From: Cordylochernes scorpioides
Taxonomy: Eukaryota; Arthropoda; Arachnida; Pseudoscorpiones; Chernetidae
DNA: 64,000 bases
NCBI GenBank assembly: GCA_030710605.1
Contig: CP092875.1
Span: 68,648,754-68,712,753, forward strand
Direction: 5' to 3'
Position numbers and translations under genes: made by a program
Notes under the pieces: generated by a model
Told to the model about the DNA's origin: nothing
The model's database searches: none
The model's input: the letters and a program-made list of their open reading frames with translations, nothing else
In this document: positions 10,401 through 20,574 of the stretch, piece after piece
Numbering within the stretch: the stretch's first letter is position 1
Layout of the letters: every line of letters starts with the position of its first letter

Positions 10401-12399
10401 TTCTCTGTATGGATGTTTGCACTCCTATTGTAGTTACACTCTCCGTAAAGATTTTTGCGTTTAAGTTAATTTCTGTAGATACTCATTTACATATATTTAT
10501 GTAGGAGGCCTTGCCACTGTAGCTAGTGTATCTGTAAAGATTTTTATGCTCCATAAATTTTATTTAATGCCTCTAAATGTCTCTTTCTCTATGAATGGTG
10601 TATTCCTGCTGTAGGTAGACTTTCTGTGTGACCTAGACTATCTTTGCGGATACCACGTTGTTCTAGGTCATGACCAACGTCTTTAAAGAGATATTCTGGT
10701 ACTGTAAGTACTGGCCAGACCTCTCCTTTTAGATAACCTCGTTTATAGGTGCACGGGAGGGCTTATCTTCATGTAGTGGAAAACTTTATGTAGGTAGTCT
10801 TCCTTATTTGGGGATTCTATGTAGATAATGCATTTCTGTAGGTCATGGAACAATCTCTACCTAAATATATTGGGACTCTAGGTAGTGGCAAGCGTCTCCC
10901 TGTGAGGATTCTCGTGTCCTCGTTGCACTCTGTAAATGTGTAGTAAAGTAGAAAGTGCGTATCTCTGTAGATACATTTATGCTATACGCAGTAGAGGGTA
11001 TCTCTCTGTAGTTATTCTTGTTCATTGTAAGTGCCTCTTTGTTGTTGAATACAAGGGCATTAATGCCCAATCACATGGTCGAATCTCTATTTTTCCTCGT
11101 TACTGAAGATTATGGCCGGCTGTAGATACAATTGTACTGTAGGTATCTGCGTTTAACCTGCGTGTCTTGTTTATAGCTACCAGCGAGTTGTAAGTGGTTG
11201 CAATAATCTTCCTATATATAGAGGAACAACACAACTAAAGACACTATTCTATCTGTAAATACCTTTTCCTTAAGTAATCCTGCTCTAGTTTCCTTTGTAC
11301 GTACGTTTATTTCGGTAGGTGATGTTCTGACGACTGAATATATAAATACTCCTATCTCTTTTCCATTAGATAATGCGCTAAACCATTGTTATACTCTCAT
11401 GTAGTGCTACTTGATTAGGTGTAGCACTACTCCTAGTATAGTAGATCCTTGCAGTTTTAGTCCGAATGTCTGCTCTCTTTAGCTTTTACTTCGTTGTTAG
11501 AATCATCATGATGGTAATAAACACTTACGTAATATTTTCTTAGCAGAGCCTTGTTATTTACGAAAATGTGTATAAGGTACATTAGCATTATATAAAGGAA
11601 GTTTGTAATTGTTATCACAACTTAGAGTAAGTAGTTTAAACACACACTCAACAATTTGGAGAGAACCCGTGTTCCTGGAGTACAAACACACATTTGTATG
11701 GTTGTCTTTATCTGTTAATTATTATTTTTTTATATTATTGTAAAATTACTGTAGACCTCTTATTATCTGTATGATTCAATTAATTGCACATATGCTTATT
11801 TGCATATATGCATTTTTACCTATACACACCTCTTATCTATATATAATTGTATATGAACTTAAGTCTTTATATTTTCGTATAGAATTCCCATATTGTAGTT
11901 ACAACACACTCGCTTGTAGACTTTTATATTCCGGTAGGGATTCCTTTATTGTAGATACGCTTTTGTAGACCTTTATATTCCGATAGGGATTCCTTTATTG
12001 TAGATACGCTTTTGTAGACCTTATGTGTAGCATTGTTTTGTATAAACACATATTATTGATCTCTATTTACCTGTGAAGAATATACCTTATTGTAGATGCA
12101 TTTGTAACGTGTAATAAATATCTTATTGTAGATATAGTTGTAATTTGTTGTTTACTTATAAGTAATATTTGAATTGTGTGTATATATTTGCGCCTTTTCA
12201 TATAGGTTTAATGTCAATACAAACACACAAACTCGCGAATTATATTTTTACCTATAAACCTCTGTATACATTTATAATCTCTCGTAAAATCACTTTCAAC
12301 TAGTTTTGAGATAGTTTTGTTATTTTCTATCAGAGCTAGCGATTGTGTGGACTATTTATTTAATTATTCAAAGATCGGAGGAACCTACAGTAAGCTCAA
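10401..12399 (+). repeat. Decayed extension of the donor-derived repeat
   Basis: Short matches to ctgtaggta / tgtagatac keep recurring (10610, 10840, 10965, 11130, 11320, 11950, 12090), getting weaker with distance. A 56-bp duplication reading ttgtagatacgcttttgtagacc occurs at 11950-12020. No genes seen. Confidence 0.45.
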
Positions 12400-13475
12400 T
12401 GGCAGCAAATGGTGGTAGTTAAAACGTAAACATGATAGCTATCAATGGGGGTTACAAACCTAAGCATGTCTATTGGCAGCAATTGATGGTTGTTAGAACC
12501 TAGGCTTGGTTCAAGACAGCAAATGATGGTAGTTAACACTTAAACATGGTGAAGAATAACAATCGGTGGTAGTTAAAGCTCAAACATGGTACATGGCAGA
12601 AATTGGTTGTAGTTAAAACCTAGCCATGTCTATTGGCAGCATTTGGTCTCAATAAGAACCTAGGCATGTGTCTATTGATAAACACATTTGGTTTTAGTTA
12701 AAACCTAGGCATGTCTATTGGCAACATTTGGTTATAGTTAAAACCTAGGTATGTCTATTGGCAACATTTGGTTATAGTTAAAACCTAGGTATGTCTATTG
12801 GAAAATTTTGATTTTAGTTAAAACCTAGCCATGTCTATTGTCAGCAATTGGTTTTGGTTAAAATCTAGGCATGTATATTTTCAGCAATTGGTTTTGGTTA
12901 AAACCTAGGCATGTCAATTGGAAAATTTTGATTTTAGTTAAAACCTAGCCATGTCTATTGTCAGCAATTGGTTTTGGTTAAAACCTAGGCATGTATATTT
13001 TCAGCAATTGGTTTTGGTTAAAACCTAGGCATGTCAATTGGAAAATTTTGATTTTAGTTAAAACCTAGCCATGTCTATTGTCAGCAATTGGTTTTGGTCA
13101 AAACCTAGGCATGTATATTTTCAGCAATTGGTTTTGGTTAAACCCTAGGCTAGTCTATTGAAAAATTTTGATTTTAGTTAAAACCTAGCCATGTCTATTG
13201 TCAACAATTGGTTTTGGTTAAAACCTAGGCATGTCTATTGGAAAATTTTGATTTTAGTTAAAAACCTAGCCATGTCTATTGTCAGCAATCGGTTTTGGTT
13301 AAAACCTAGGCATGTACATTTTCAGCAATTGGTTTTGGTTAAAACCTAGGCATGTCTATTGGAAAATTTTGATTTTAGTTAAAACCTAGCCATGTCTATT
13401 GTCAGCAATTGGTCTTGGTTGAAACCAAGGCATGTCTATTGTCAGCATTGGTTGTAGTTGAAAACTAAGAAGATA
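12400..13475. repeat. 40-bp minisatellite, about 27 units, with 120-bp period
   Basis: The unit is CATGTCTATTGGCAACATTT then GGTTATAGTTAAAACCTAGG. From 12800 on, three unit types alternate (ending ggaaaattttgat, gtcagcaattggt and tttcagcaattggt), giving a 120-bp higher-order repeat. Margins are degraded. Confidence 0.9.
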
Positions 13476-13614
13476 TAGAATCATATTTCAATTTCCACTT
13501 TAGTATAAAAGTCCTAGTTCAACAAGATTCAATAAATTGAAAATATTTTCTACCTCAATTTTGAAAAATAGATCTTTATTACTAATAAAAATAAATTTAG
13601 AGTGAAACGAATTT

Positions 13615-13665
13615 ATTTTTTAAAATGTTCGGCTGGCTGATCGCCAACCTTTTCAACATATAGTA
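13615..13665 (-). repeat. HHR-3 family fragment
   Basis: GTTCGGCTGGCTGATCGCCAACC matches the helix II hairpin region of HHR-3 (described at 29811). The flanking core is not conserved. Confidence 0.4.
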
Positions 13666-13959
13666 AGTTATTTTTTTATATATATCGTGACTAAGTGAGC
13701 TCCACGACACATGGCGTCAGTGGTTACATAATATGTTAAGAAGTTACATAATAATACATAAGCCCGAAACGCGTTCGTGGTTAGCTTTTCTTGATTAATC
13801 AAGAATGGGTAATCGGCCAATTCTGGAATAATTTAAAATCAACGAATAGTTTATATTTATTCCGACAGATGACGCAAGCTATCAGTTACTTTTAGTTGCA
13901 CGATAAGGAGATGCCCTTTTTTTCATAATATACTTAGTTTTATCATATAATATACATAA

Positions 13960-14215
13960 TTACACACACCACCCACAACACAATCAACACACACAATACA
14001 TCATACGCACAATACAAACAATAATACACACGACACACAATACACACAACAAACGAACACACGCACACAACACACTACACTCACAACACATAAACACACA
14101 CAATACACACCATATACACAATATAAAACAATAATACACACGACACACAATACACACCTACACACAACAAATGAACACACGCACACAACACACACAACAC
14201 TCATACACGCTATAT
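13960..14215. repeat. (CA)n-rich simple repeat
   Basis: Imperfect ACACACAA tracts with two longer near-duplicates of about 100 bp (13990-14080 and 14095-14190). Confidence 0.85.
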
Positions 14216-14240
14216 GAAACTGAGTTCACTTACACAAAAC

Positions 14241-14285
14241 GAACCTTAATCAAATTTGGCGTTCAGCCAATCGAAATATTGGTTA
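14241..14285 (+). ncRNA. HHR-3 hammerhead-like motif, copy g
   Basis: Read on the plus strand: helix I strand AACC, core UUAAUCA, helix II around GGCGUUCAGCC, GAAA, the 4-nt palindrome AUAU with U, then GGUU pairing back to AACC (4 bp). The core differs from the active consensus CUGAnGA, so this copy is probably inactive. Confidence 0.45.
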
Positions 14286-14920
14286 ACTAGTTTATTTTTG
14301 TGATCCAATATATGTCTAGCCTTAATTATAATTAGCCTTATATTTTTCTGTAGAAAAAAAGAATCTGTTGATTTCAAGTATTGTCAGTCCAAGTATTTTC
14401 AAATCAATTCATCGCATCATTCATGTCTAGTGGAATATTACTGGGACATTTTGTTCTCAACACTTGAGAAGGAGGTTTGAATTATAGCCGGTTAATTAAA
14501 AAATAGGCTGATTAGGATTAAAACTGTTTAAATACTGTATCATTAACCTTATATTGAGTATTCGGTTGAATTAAAAATGGAATTTTGAAATATAAATTGT
14601 TGGGATTGAAAAATCAGTTGAAATATTGTGAATGTTGAGTTTTATAGAATGTTGAATTATTGAGGTTATACTGTGTCTTCACATAGAAGGGATATAGCCA
14701 ATCACCGGGCCATAAATTCTCTAAAAGGAAAACATTTAGCTGCTGATTCTAGATGTACTGTCTGGGGTTCAATCTGGAAAAAACACTGGAAGAGTTAACC
14801 ACGATTAAGAAGGCTCTTCCAATATATTTTCTCATAGTAGGAGCTGTAGAGAAAGAGAGATGATTTTAAAATATTTTTGAAGAATCAGCATTAAAAATTC
14901 AAATTTTAAAGTCATATAAA

Positions 14921-15112
14921 GGTTGTCCCAAAAGTTCGTTGTTTTATAAACGTTTTTCTTATTACTTGGCGAATAATATTATTACGACGAATACATAATA
15001 ATACATAATACAATTACTTTATACATAATACAAAGACATTATACATATCGGCGAATAATATTGGTATTTCAATTTTTGCAAGTGTTTACGAACTTTTGAG
15101 ACAACCTTGTAA
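14921..15112. mobile_element. Mariner-type MITE with AAGGTTGTCCCAAAAGTTC ends, copy 1
   Basis: The left end AAGGTTGTCCCAAAAGTTC and the right end GAACTTTTGAGACAACCTT are inverted repeats, about 190 bp apart and bordered by TA. The interior contains repeated tacataataatacataatac. A second copy lies at 32431-32641. The ends resemble mariner TIRs. Confidence 0.8.
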
Positions 15113-15249
15113 AAGAGTTTGAGATGATCTTATTGTAAGTAGGGAATTGCTGGAATTCCAATGGTGTGGTTGAATGCTGAGAATTCCCACTGGCTAAGCC
15201 CCCTGCCCTCCTATAAATATCTTCTCCGGTCTCACCTACTTCTGTGACC

Positions 15250-15700
15250 TTCACCTTCCCTCGAGGATATTGTTATCTTCCAGGAGACTCTTCTTGTCTT
15301 CTTCTTCCTTCCTTATCTCCACTCAATCACACTAAGGTATCAAGCTTGTAAAGCTTGAGACTTTTGATGGTGTCTTCCGGGGAAGAGTAGAGCTCATTAA
15401 TGGATGAGTCAATACAGTCAATAATGTGTATTGGGGTTGCAGGCTAAGAATTGCACTTAGTACATAGTGGGAAAACCCTGCAACCATTCTGGAAAGTCAT
15501 TGTCTGCAGATGACCAGACTTAAGTCTGGAAATCAAAGACGGTTGTTCTCTTGGGAGGACAGAACCGGTGCTTGTCCCTCCTGCTCTGTACCAATCATAT
15601 GCAGCATTAGATTTCCATTCCTGCAGGCATTGGGTTTTGATGGTACGGAGGACTCTTCTTGTGATATCGCTCTCTTAGAGTGGCTTTGACGAGTTTTTGT
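15250..15700 (-). pseudogene. LINE 3' end: RNase H/RT C-terminal fragment
   Basis: The minus frame from about 15690 reads as an ORF2 C-terminus: ...RVLRTIKTQCLQEWKSNA, SLISRLKSGHLQTMTF, a knuckle of the form C-x2-C...H-x3-C (LCTKCNS, stop, PATPIHIIDC), and a tail ending SLKLYKLDTLV. One in-frame stop breaks it just after CTKCNS. The R-L-x-S-G-H-L and HIIDC motifs are those of a LINE ORF common in arthropod genomes. Below 15345 lies its 3' UTR with GAAGAAG repeats. The 3' part recurs at 39290-39660. Confidence 0.65.
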
Positions 15701-16254
15701 ATACTATTTCCCTGAAGCTACGATAGATATGGTGAGCTGAGGTTTACCATTAATTTACCGTAAGTACAAGTCTACACAGAAGGCCATACTCAGTTTTTCA
15801 ATTAGTCGTAATGAAAGGTAGATAGTAGATATGCATTTACAAGGTGCCACAGACATGCACTGACTGCGTGGCGAAACATGTGAAAAATCAGGGACTATCG
15901 AAGCATATATTTCAAAAAGAATTGCTAAAGGCAAGATTCTATCAAGGATCGTGGTAGTCGAAAACTGACTGAGTTTGATGAGGTTTTATTGGTTGAAAAT
16001 CATTTAAATTATAAAGAGAGACAATCCCTTGAAATATTTTAAGAATTTGTTTTTCTTTCTCCCTCTCACAGATCTAGATACGCCTTTTTTATATAAATAA
16101 ATATGAAATGTTTAATGAGAGGGTATTTACGTTCCCCTTTTTATATAATATTTTGGATGTTTTTCCTTTGTATATAGATATCTCAATGGCTAAAATGAGC
16201 GAATCTTCATGACTTCTACTATTCTTACTGCGACTAAAAATACAATGTTAGAGC
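15701..16254. other. No recognised feature
   Basis: Unique-looking sequence. The piece at 15840-16010 (ggtgccacagacatgcactg to gatgaggttttattgg) looks like decayed transposon coding sequence but I could not assign it. Confidence 0.35.
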
Positions 16255-16370
16255 TTTAAGAAGCGGTCTGGTAGACTAAATGGGCCAAACCGCTGGGAAT
16301 GATGAGCCAAGCCCTCCCAATATTTTTTCATCGCAGTAAAGACAATAGAAGTTTGTTTTAAGTGTAAAAG
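16255..16370 (+). repeat. 374-bp family fragment with internal deletion
   Basis: AGAAGCGGTCTGGTAGACTA then AAACCGCTGGGAATGATGAG then CCAAGCCCTCCC, ending in ATCGCAGTAAAGACAATAG. This is the ribozyme-bearing strand of the family described at 24374, lacking about 16 bases between GGGA and ATGATGAG. Confidence 0.8.
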
Positions 16371-16430
16371 AAACATTCGTGCTTTAACACTTATATTTAT
16401 CATAAAAATTATATTTTATTAATAATTTTT

Positions 16431-16729
16431 GCTTATCCCTAGTACACGTGGTACAGGCCATGATAATCATGGTAGGTAGAAGAAGGCAACTGCTTTTACT
16501 GTAAGGGCACCACATGTCTACACATGTGAAAATCAGTTCAACTTTGCACTTACAAATGTGCCAGAGCCCCGTTTGGTTACTTGTACTCGCTGGTAGGATT
16601 GGAATTTTTCAAAAATCGGGGACCATTGGAGTATTTTTTTAATCAGATAAAAGTGCCTAATGCAGGAATCGAACCCGGGTCTTAGCGGTCGAAAACCAAC
16701 GGTTTAGACCATCCTTCCACCAACCCCCT
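16431..16729 (-). mobile_element. tRNA-derived SINE, copy S1
   Basis: The minus strand runs from a tRNA-like head (GGTGGAAGGATGGTCTAAAC, box B GGGTTCGATTCC) through a body (CAAACGGGGCTCTGGCACAT) to the tail CCATGATTATCATGGCCTGT and CTAGGGATAAGC. The head is closest to tRNA-Glu in the A-box region. Several full or partial copies occur in the window. Confidence 0.85.
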
Positions 16730-16744
16730 CTATTTTATTATGAT

Positions 16745-16985
16745 TGGGTATATTGTGTAGCGTATAATTCGAATCTTGGAATATCTTAAGATGTGAAAGT
16801 ATTTATTGATGACGTCAGTACGACTAGTTGACAATTATCAGCAAATCAACAAAACTAGCTAGAGCTAGAGAATATCGAGCAAGCAAGCTAGGTAACTAAA
16901 TGATGATTTTACAAATATAAAGTAATAAAAATCTGTTTTAAATATTTTTATTGAATAAATAAATTATTTCTTCGCCACAATATTA
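16745..16985. mobile_element. MITE with ATTGTRRCGWAGAA ends, copy 1
   Basis: About 240 bp, sharing with 39330-39574 the inside sequence GTATTTATTGATGACGTCAG and the end TTATTTCTTCGCCACAATA. The ends are short inverted repeats (ATTGTGTAGCG versus ATTGTGGCGAAGAA). It contains a perfect TGACGTCA palindrome. Confidence 0.75.
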
Positions 16986-17019
16986 TCACTCTAAATAGTA
17001 TTCGCGATAATAGAAATTA

Positions 17020-17205
17020 ATATTGCCACGTGTTGAATTGGAGAAGACAAAAACTTCAGGATGAGACAGCAATTTATTTCAGGCAAGAACAAACTATGAA
17101 TGATAAACAAAAGATAAGGAATAAGGGAAGTTTACAGAGTAGCAAAATATAAACATAAAAATGACCACTCTGTTAATAAAAATAATAATATTAGTAAATA
17201 CTATT
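17020..17205 (+). repeat. Dispersed repeat RA, copy 2
   Basis: Homologous to 6590-6770 (reverse) and 19880-20085. Starts TATTGCCACGTG and ends CACTCTGTTAATAAAA. Confidence 0.75.
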
Positions 17206-17306
17206 GTTACAATATAATTTTATCATTATATAATCATTTTCCTATATACTCCAAAATAAATACTCCGAGGCATTTTATTCTATTGGATATTCAATGTAAA
17301 ATATGT

Positions 17307-17344
17307 TCTCCTGTAGTAGGGCTTTCTTGCCAGAAAACTAGAGA
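17307..17344 (+). ncRNA. HHR-2 hammerhead-like motif, copy 1
   Basis: Helix I UCUC/GAGA (4 bp), core CUGUAGU, helix II arms GGGC and GCC(A), GAAA, then ACUA with the cut site before GAGA. The following AUAAAUAAAUG resembles the AATAAA-rich tail of the family, and CCCTGGAGGCCT at 17381 is a shared downstream mark. Position 6 of the core is U, not A, as in all copies of this family. Confidence 0.5.
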
Positions 17345-17359
17345 TATTTATAAATAAAT

Positions 17360-17765
17360 GATTTGTGAAAAAGAAATTTTTCCCTGGAGGCCTAATATTT
17401 GTATTGTAATACTACAAAATACTCAAATTATTACATTTTAAAATATTATATTTTCAATTATTTAACACACTCTTCAGCGAGTGTAATAAAATATAATATA
17501 TTCATAATTATAAAATATTTTAAAGTAGCACTCGTTTGGAAAACATTCATTGGGCGATACTGGAATATTCGGTTGGTTTTGTTAGAAATATGAAAAGTAA
17601 AATATCAATAATAAATCTTGAAATTATTCAATTTAGATGGTCATATTTAAAACATTTTATTGAACTTAAAAAAAAATACAAGTTCAACATAGTGGATGCT
17701 AAAAAACAAAAATAGAGATATTTACAAATTGATTATTTAAAAAATGAATAAAAATAGGTTAATAT
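17360..17765. other. AT-rich stretch without genes
   Basis: Very AT-rich, with AATATT-type short repeats. Nothing else seen. Confidence 0.45.
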
Positions 17766-17885
17766 ATATATTTACAAAGCGTTCTTCTGGTTCTCCGAAT
17801 CCGGGGGGCAGGTCCTCTTGTGAGAAGGTCCACCTCTTCTTTCTTCGGGTAGGCATTTCCTTCAGACCCTGAGTGATTATACCGC

Positions 17886-17926
17886 CATATTACACTTTGA
17901 TCTTAGCCAAAAGTCCAAGAAGTGAC
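17886..17926 (-). ncRNA. U2 snRNA 5'-domain fragment (pseudogene)
   Basis: The minus strand reads CACTTCTTGGACTTTTGGCT then AAGATCAAAGTGTAATAT. This matches the first 40-45 nt of U2 (CTTCTCGGCCTTTTGGCTAA, GATCAAAGTGTAGTAT) with a few substitutions. The branch-site pairing region, Sm site and 3' stem-loops that should follow are absent. Sequence diverges after position 45. Confidence 0.7.
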
Positions 17927-18106
17927 ACCCCGCTACTTCTCTTTATTAGTGAGGGCAGGACATTTACCAGAGACTTCTTATTCAAAGACATATCAGAGGA
18001 ATCGTTTATATATGTATTTTTTATTGATGTATCGTCACTTTTATATGGGATTTGTTGTTTCTAATTTCTTTAAACTCTGATACCTTCTCTGAAACCTTTT
18101 TAAAAA

Positions 18107-18372
18107 TACACCTATCCCCCGATTTACACGGTAGATACGTTCCTGAGAAAAACGTGTAAATCGGGCGATAGGTGTACACAGAAATAAAAATAAAATGCAT
18201 TGACAGGTTAAAATATGTAGTCAGCACATAAGCTCGGGATTCCTCGTGAGATGTGTACACAGCGCATGTGTTCAATCACAGTAGCATTTAGTATAGTGCG
18301 ATAAAACAATAAAGAAACTTATTTGGAAAACCGTGTAAAACAAGTACCGTGTAAATCGGGGGATAGGTGTAT
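18107..18372. mobile_element. MITE with CACCTATCCCCCGATTTACA ends and TA duplication
   Basis: The 27-bp terminal inverted repeats (CACCTATCCCCCGATTTACA CGGTA and its complement) are essentially perfect. TA flanks both ends, so this is a Tc1/mariner-type MITE of about 262 bp. A third partial copy of the terminus lies inside at 18163-18185. Confidence 0.9.
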
Positions 18373-18890
18373 TCTGTTTTATTGGTTTCATAGTGTAGTA
18401 CAGATTCCATTTAAAATTTCGTTTCGTCCACTATAAGTTAGACTACCCTCGATTACAGATATTATGTAAATAAGTAATTGAGGCCTCAAAATTTCATCGG
18501 AGAGTCCAGTAGCAGATAAAAAATGTCGCCAAAGTTGCCAACAGAGGTCGTCATCTGAAGATACTTGGCACAACTCGCTAAACCTTTTTATCTCAAATCA
18601 CGTGTGGGTTTTACAATTTGGGTGTGCAATATCTTAACCAGATTTTAGAGGCCACGGTTCAAATTAGAAAATGTAAGCTTCTTTAAATAACCTGGCTTAC
18701 GTTAGTTTTTCAAACTTCTATTGGCGTGCGCTTTTTTGAGGTCAATTCATGAATTCCATCATTCTATGTTAAAGCGTGAATATGATAACAAGCTCTATTA
18801 ATGCTTATATATTTTCTCCCCCTTTCAATATTACTAATACAAAAATTAATTTGTATATAAAAATAATATATATCATCATATTTATTATCG
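18373..18890. other. No recognised feature
   Basis: No coding sequence, repeat match or structured motif recognised. Confidence 0.4.
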
Positions 18891-18895
18891 TGATA

Positions 18896-18931
18896 CTCCT
18901 GTTGAAGGACTGACAAGTCCGAAAACTTGAA
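18896..18931 (+). ncRNA. HHR-2 hammerhead-like motif, copy 2
   Basis: CUC, core CUGUUGA, helix II GGACU/AGUCC with a GACA loop (5 perfect pairs), GAAA, then ACUU and GA. It is followed by AAATAAAAA and, 40 bases on, CCTGGAAGCTTTATT, the tail shared with copies 4 and 6. Confidence 0.6.
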
Positions 18932-19014
18932 AATAAAAAAAAATGAACAAGAAACTTAACCCTGGAAGCTTTATTCATTTTATATTATAGTTTATATTAT
19001 GAACATTGGAAGTA

Positions 19015-19160
19015 TTCTTAAAGCACGAATGTTTCTTTTTCACAATATTAAACCTCTACTATCCTTACTGCGATGAATTCCCTCCCAATATTTTTTTATC
19101 GCAGTAAGGACAGCAGAAGTTTGATATTTGTGAAAAAGAAACATTCGTGATTTGAATTCT
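19015..19160. repeat. 374-bp family end, fold-back copy
   Basis: AAGCACGAATGTTTC ... CCTTACTGCGATG on the left and ATCGCAGTAAGGACAGCAG ... GAAACATTCGTG on the right form an inverted repeat around CCCTCCCAATA. This is a collapsed fold-back of the family's end region. Confidence 0.75.
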
Positions 19161-19225
19161 TTCATTTCTTATATATAAACGGCGCGTTATTGCTTTTTAT
19201 TATAAACATCTTAATGTTTCTATAT

Positions 19226-19395
19226 ACAGTTGAACCTCTCTCTTACCTATTTACATAGCCAAATTGTCCTTTAACGAGAGGTGTTACTCTTACTGGACAA
19301 CAGCTAATTGGAATAAATGGTAATCTTGGCTATGAAAACTATATTTTTCATAAAGAGAAGTGTTCTCTCATTGATTTTCTACTGTAAATGGTGTC
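19226..19395. mobile_element. MITE-like element with CAGTTGAACCTCTC ends (decayed)
   Basis: Begins TA CAGTTGAACCTCTCTC and ends TTTTCTACTG TA. The inside has tctctcattg / aacgagaggtg blocks like those of 8950-9112. The right terminal repeat is weak. Confidence 0.5.
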
Positions 19396-19689
19396 CGTTT
19401 TTATATTCGTATTCTGATTGGTGGAGTAAGGTCTCATGACAGTTTAATGAACAGATTTATTAATTTTTGTAGATTTTGGTACCCAGACAACTTTATTTTC
19501 ACATTTATGGTATCTTATAAGCTTTAATGTCCAGAATTCCTGGGAAATCTTGTAAGAAATTAAGCTGTTGGCGCTATCTCATGAATTGGGCCTTTACTTG
19601 TATTGTATAGGATAGACAAAACAAAAAAGACTTAGGGGTCTTTGAAAGACAACTTGGGTAGTTGATGATTTCTGTTCGCAACTGGAACC

Positions 19690-19721
19690 TGGGGGGGGGG
19701 GGGTGGGAAGGGGGGGGGGCA
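19690..19721 (+). repeat. Poly-G tract
   Basis: Two runs of G (about 13 and 10) separated by tgggaa. A possible quadruplex or assembly-sensitive site. Confidence 0.8.
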
Positions 19722-19879
19722 AGTTACCCAGATAAATAATAATAAGCTTTAATTGTTTTGGATAACCAGATAGTTGGGAATTCTGTAAACTCGTGGAGAA
19801 TCAGGTTTCTCACACAGTTACTAATATAATTACTGTTTAGAATTAAAATAAATTGTCATCCATGAAATTGTATTTCCTC

Positions 19880-20085
19880 ACATTTCAACGTGGCAATATT
19901 GCCACGTGGAAAATTAGGGAAGACCAACTTCGGGATGTGACAAACATTTATTTCAGGCAAGAACAAACTATGAGTAATAAACAAAAGATAAGCAAAAGAG
20001 GGAAGTTTAAAGAGTATAGCAAAATATAAACATAAAAAATAATACTCTGCTAATAAAATAATAAATACTTTGTTAAAATATTATT
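19880..20085 (+). repeat. Dispersed repeat RA, copy 3
   Basis: Starts at the palindrome CAACGTGGCAATATTGCCAC and continues with GGCAAGAACAAACTATGAGT. About 80% similar to copies 1 and 2 by eye. Confidence 0.75.
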
Positions 20086-20339
20086 CCAAAGTGAAATAAA
20101 TAGAAAATGGAAAGCCTCCGAAAATATGATAGTGGATAAGAACGTAAAGCTGCTGAATCAACAATCCAGAGAGATAGGTGAGCAAAATAAACTGTAGAAA
20201 AAAAAAGAGTTTAAATATAGTTCCCAGATATGAAAGGAAAGAAAAAAGAACTGAAAGAGATAGCGCGGTATAAATTATAAATTATTTATATATTAGGATT
20301 ATTTATTCTTTATATTATGTAACAATGAAGTCACAATAC

Positions 20340-20440
20340 AAAACAAAATATTTAGAAAATAAAAAAGGTATATATATTGGATTGAATAAAAGGTTTATTT
20401 GCCAATATTTCAGTTGGCTGAATGCCAACTTTCGTTTTAT
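20340..20440 (-). repeat. HHR-3 family 3' half
   Basis: The plus strand shows ATATATTGGATTGAATAAAA and then GCCAATATTTCAGTTGGCTG, the complement of the HHR-3 tail. The core strand is degraded (GCCAACTTTCG instead of GCCAACCTTTATCAAGGC). Confidence 0.6.
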
Positions 20441-20574
20441 GTTTTAGATGCCTTTTTACTAGCTAACGATTTAAATATGAATTGCCTTTTATTCAGTACG
20501 AAAACAAAATAAGGATGTTGTGAATTTAACACTGAAATAACCAGGCAAAATAAAAACCTTTCACACTTGTTATT

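Noticed and set aside
14001..14204. 67-codon Cys/Val-rich frame on the minus strand
   Set aside because: Translation of a (CA)n simple repeat.
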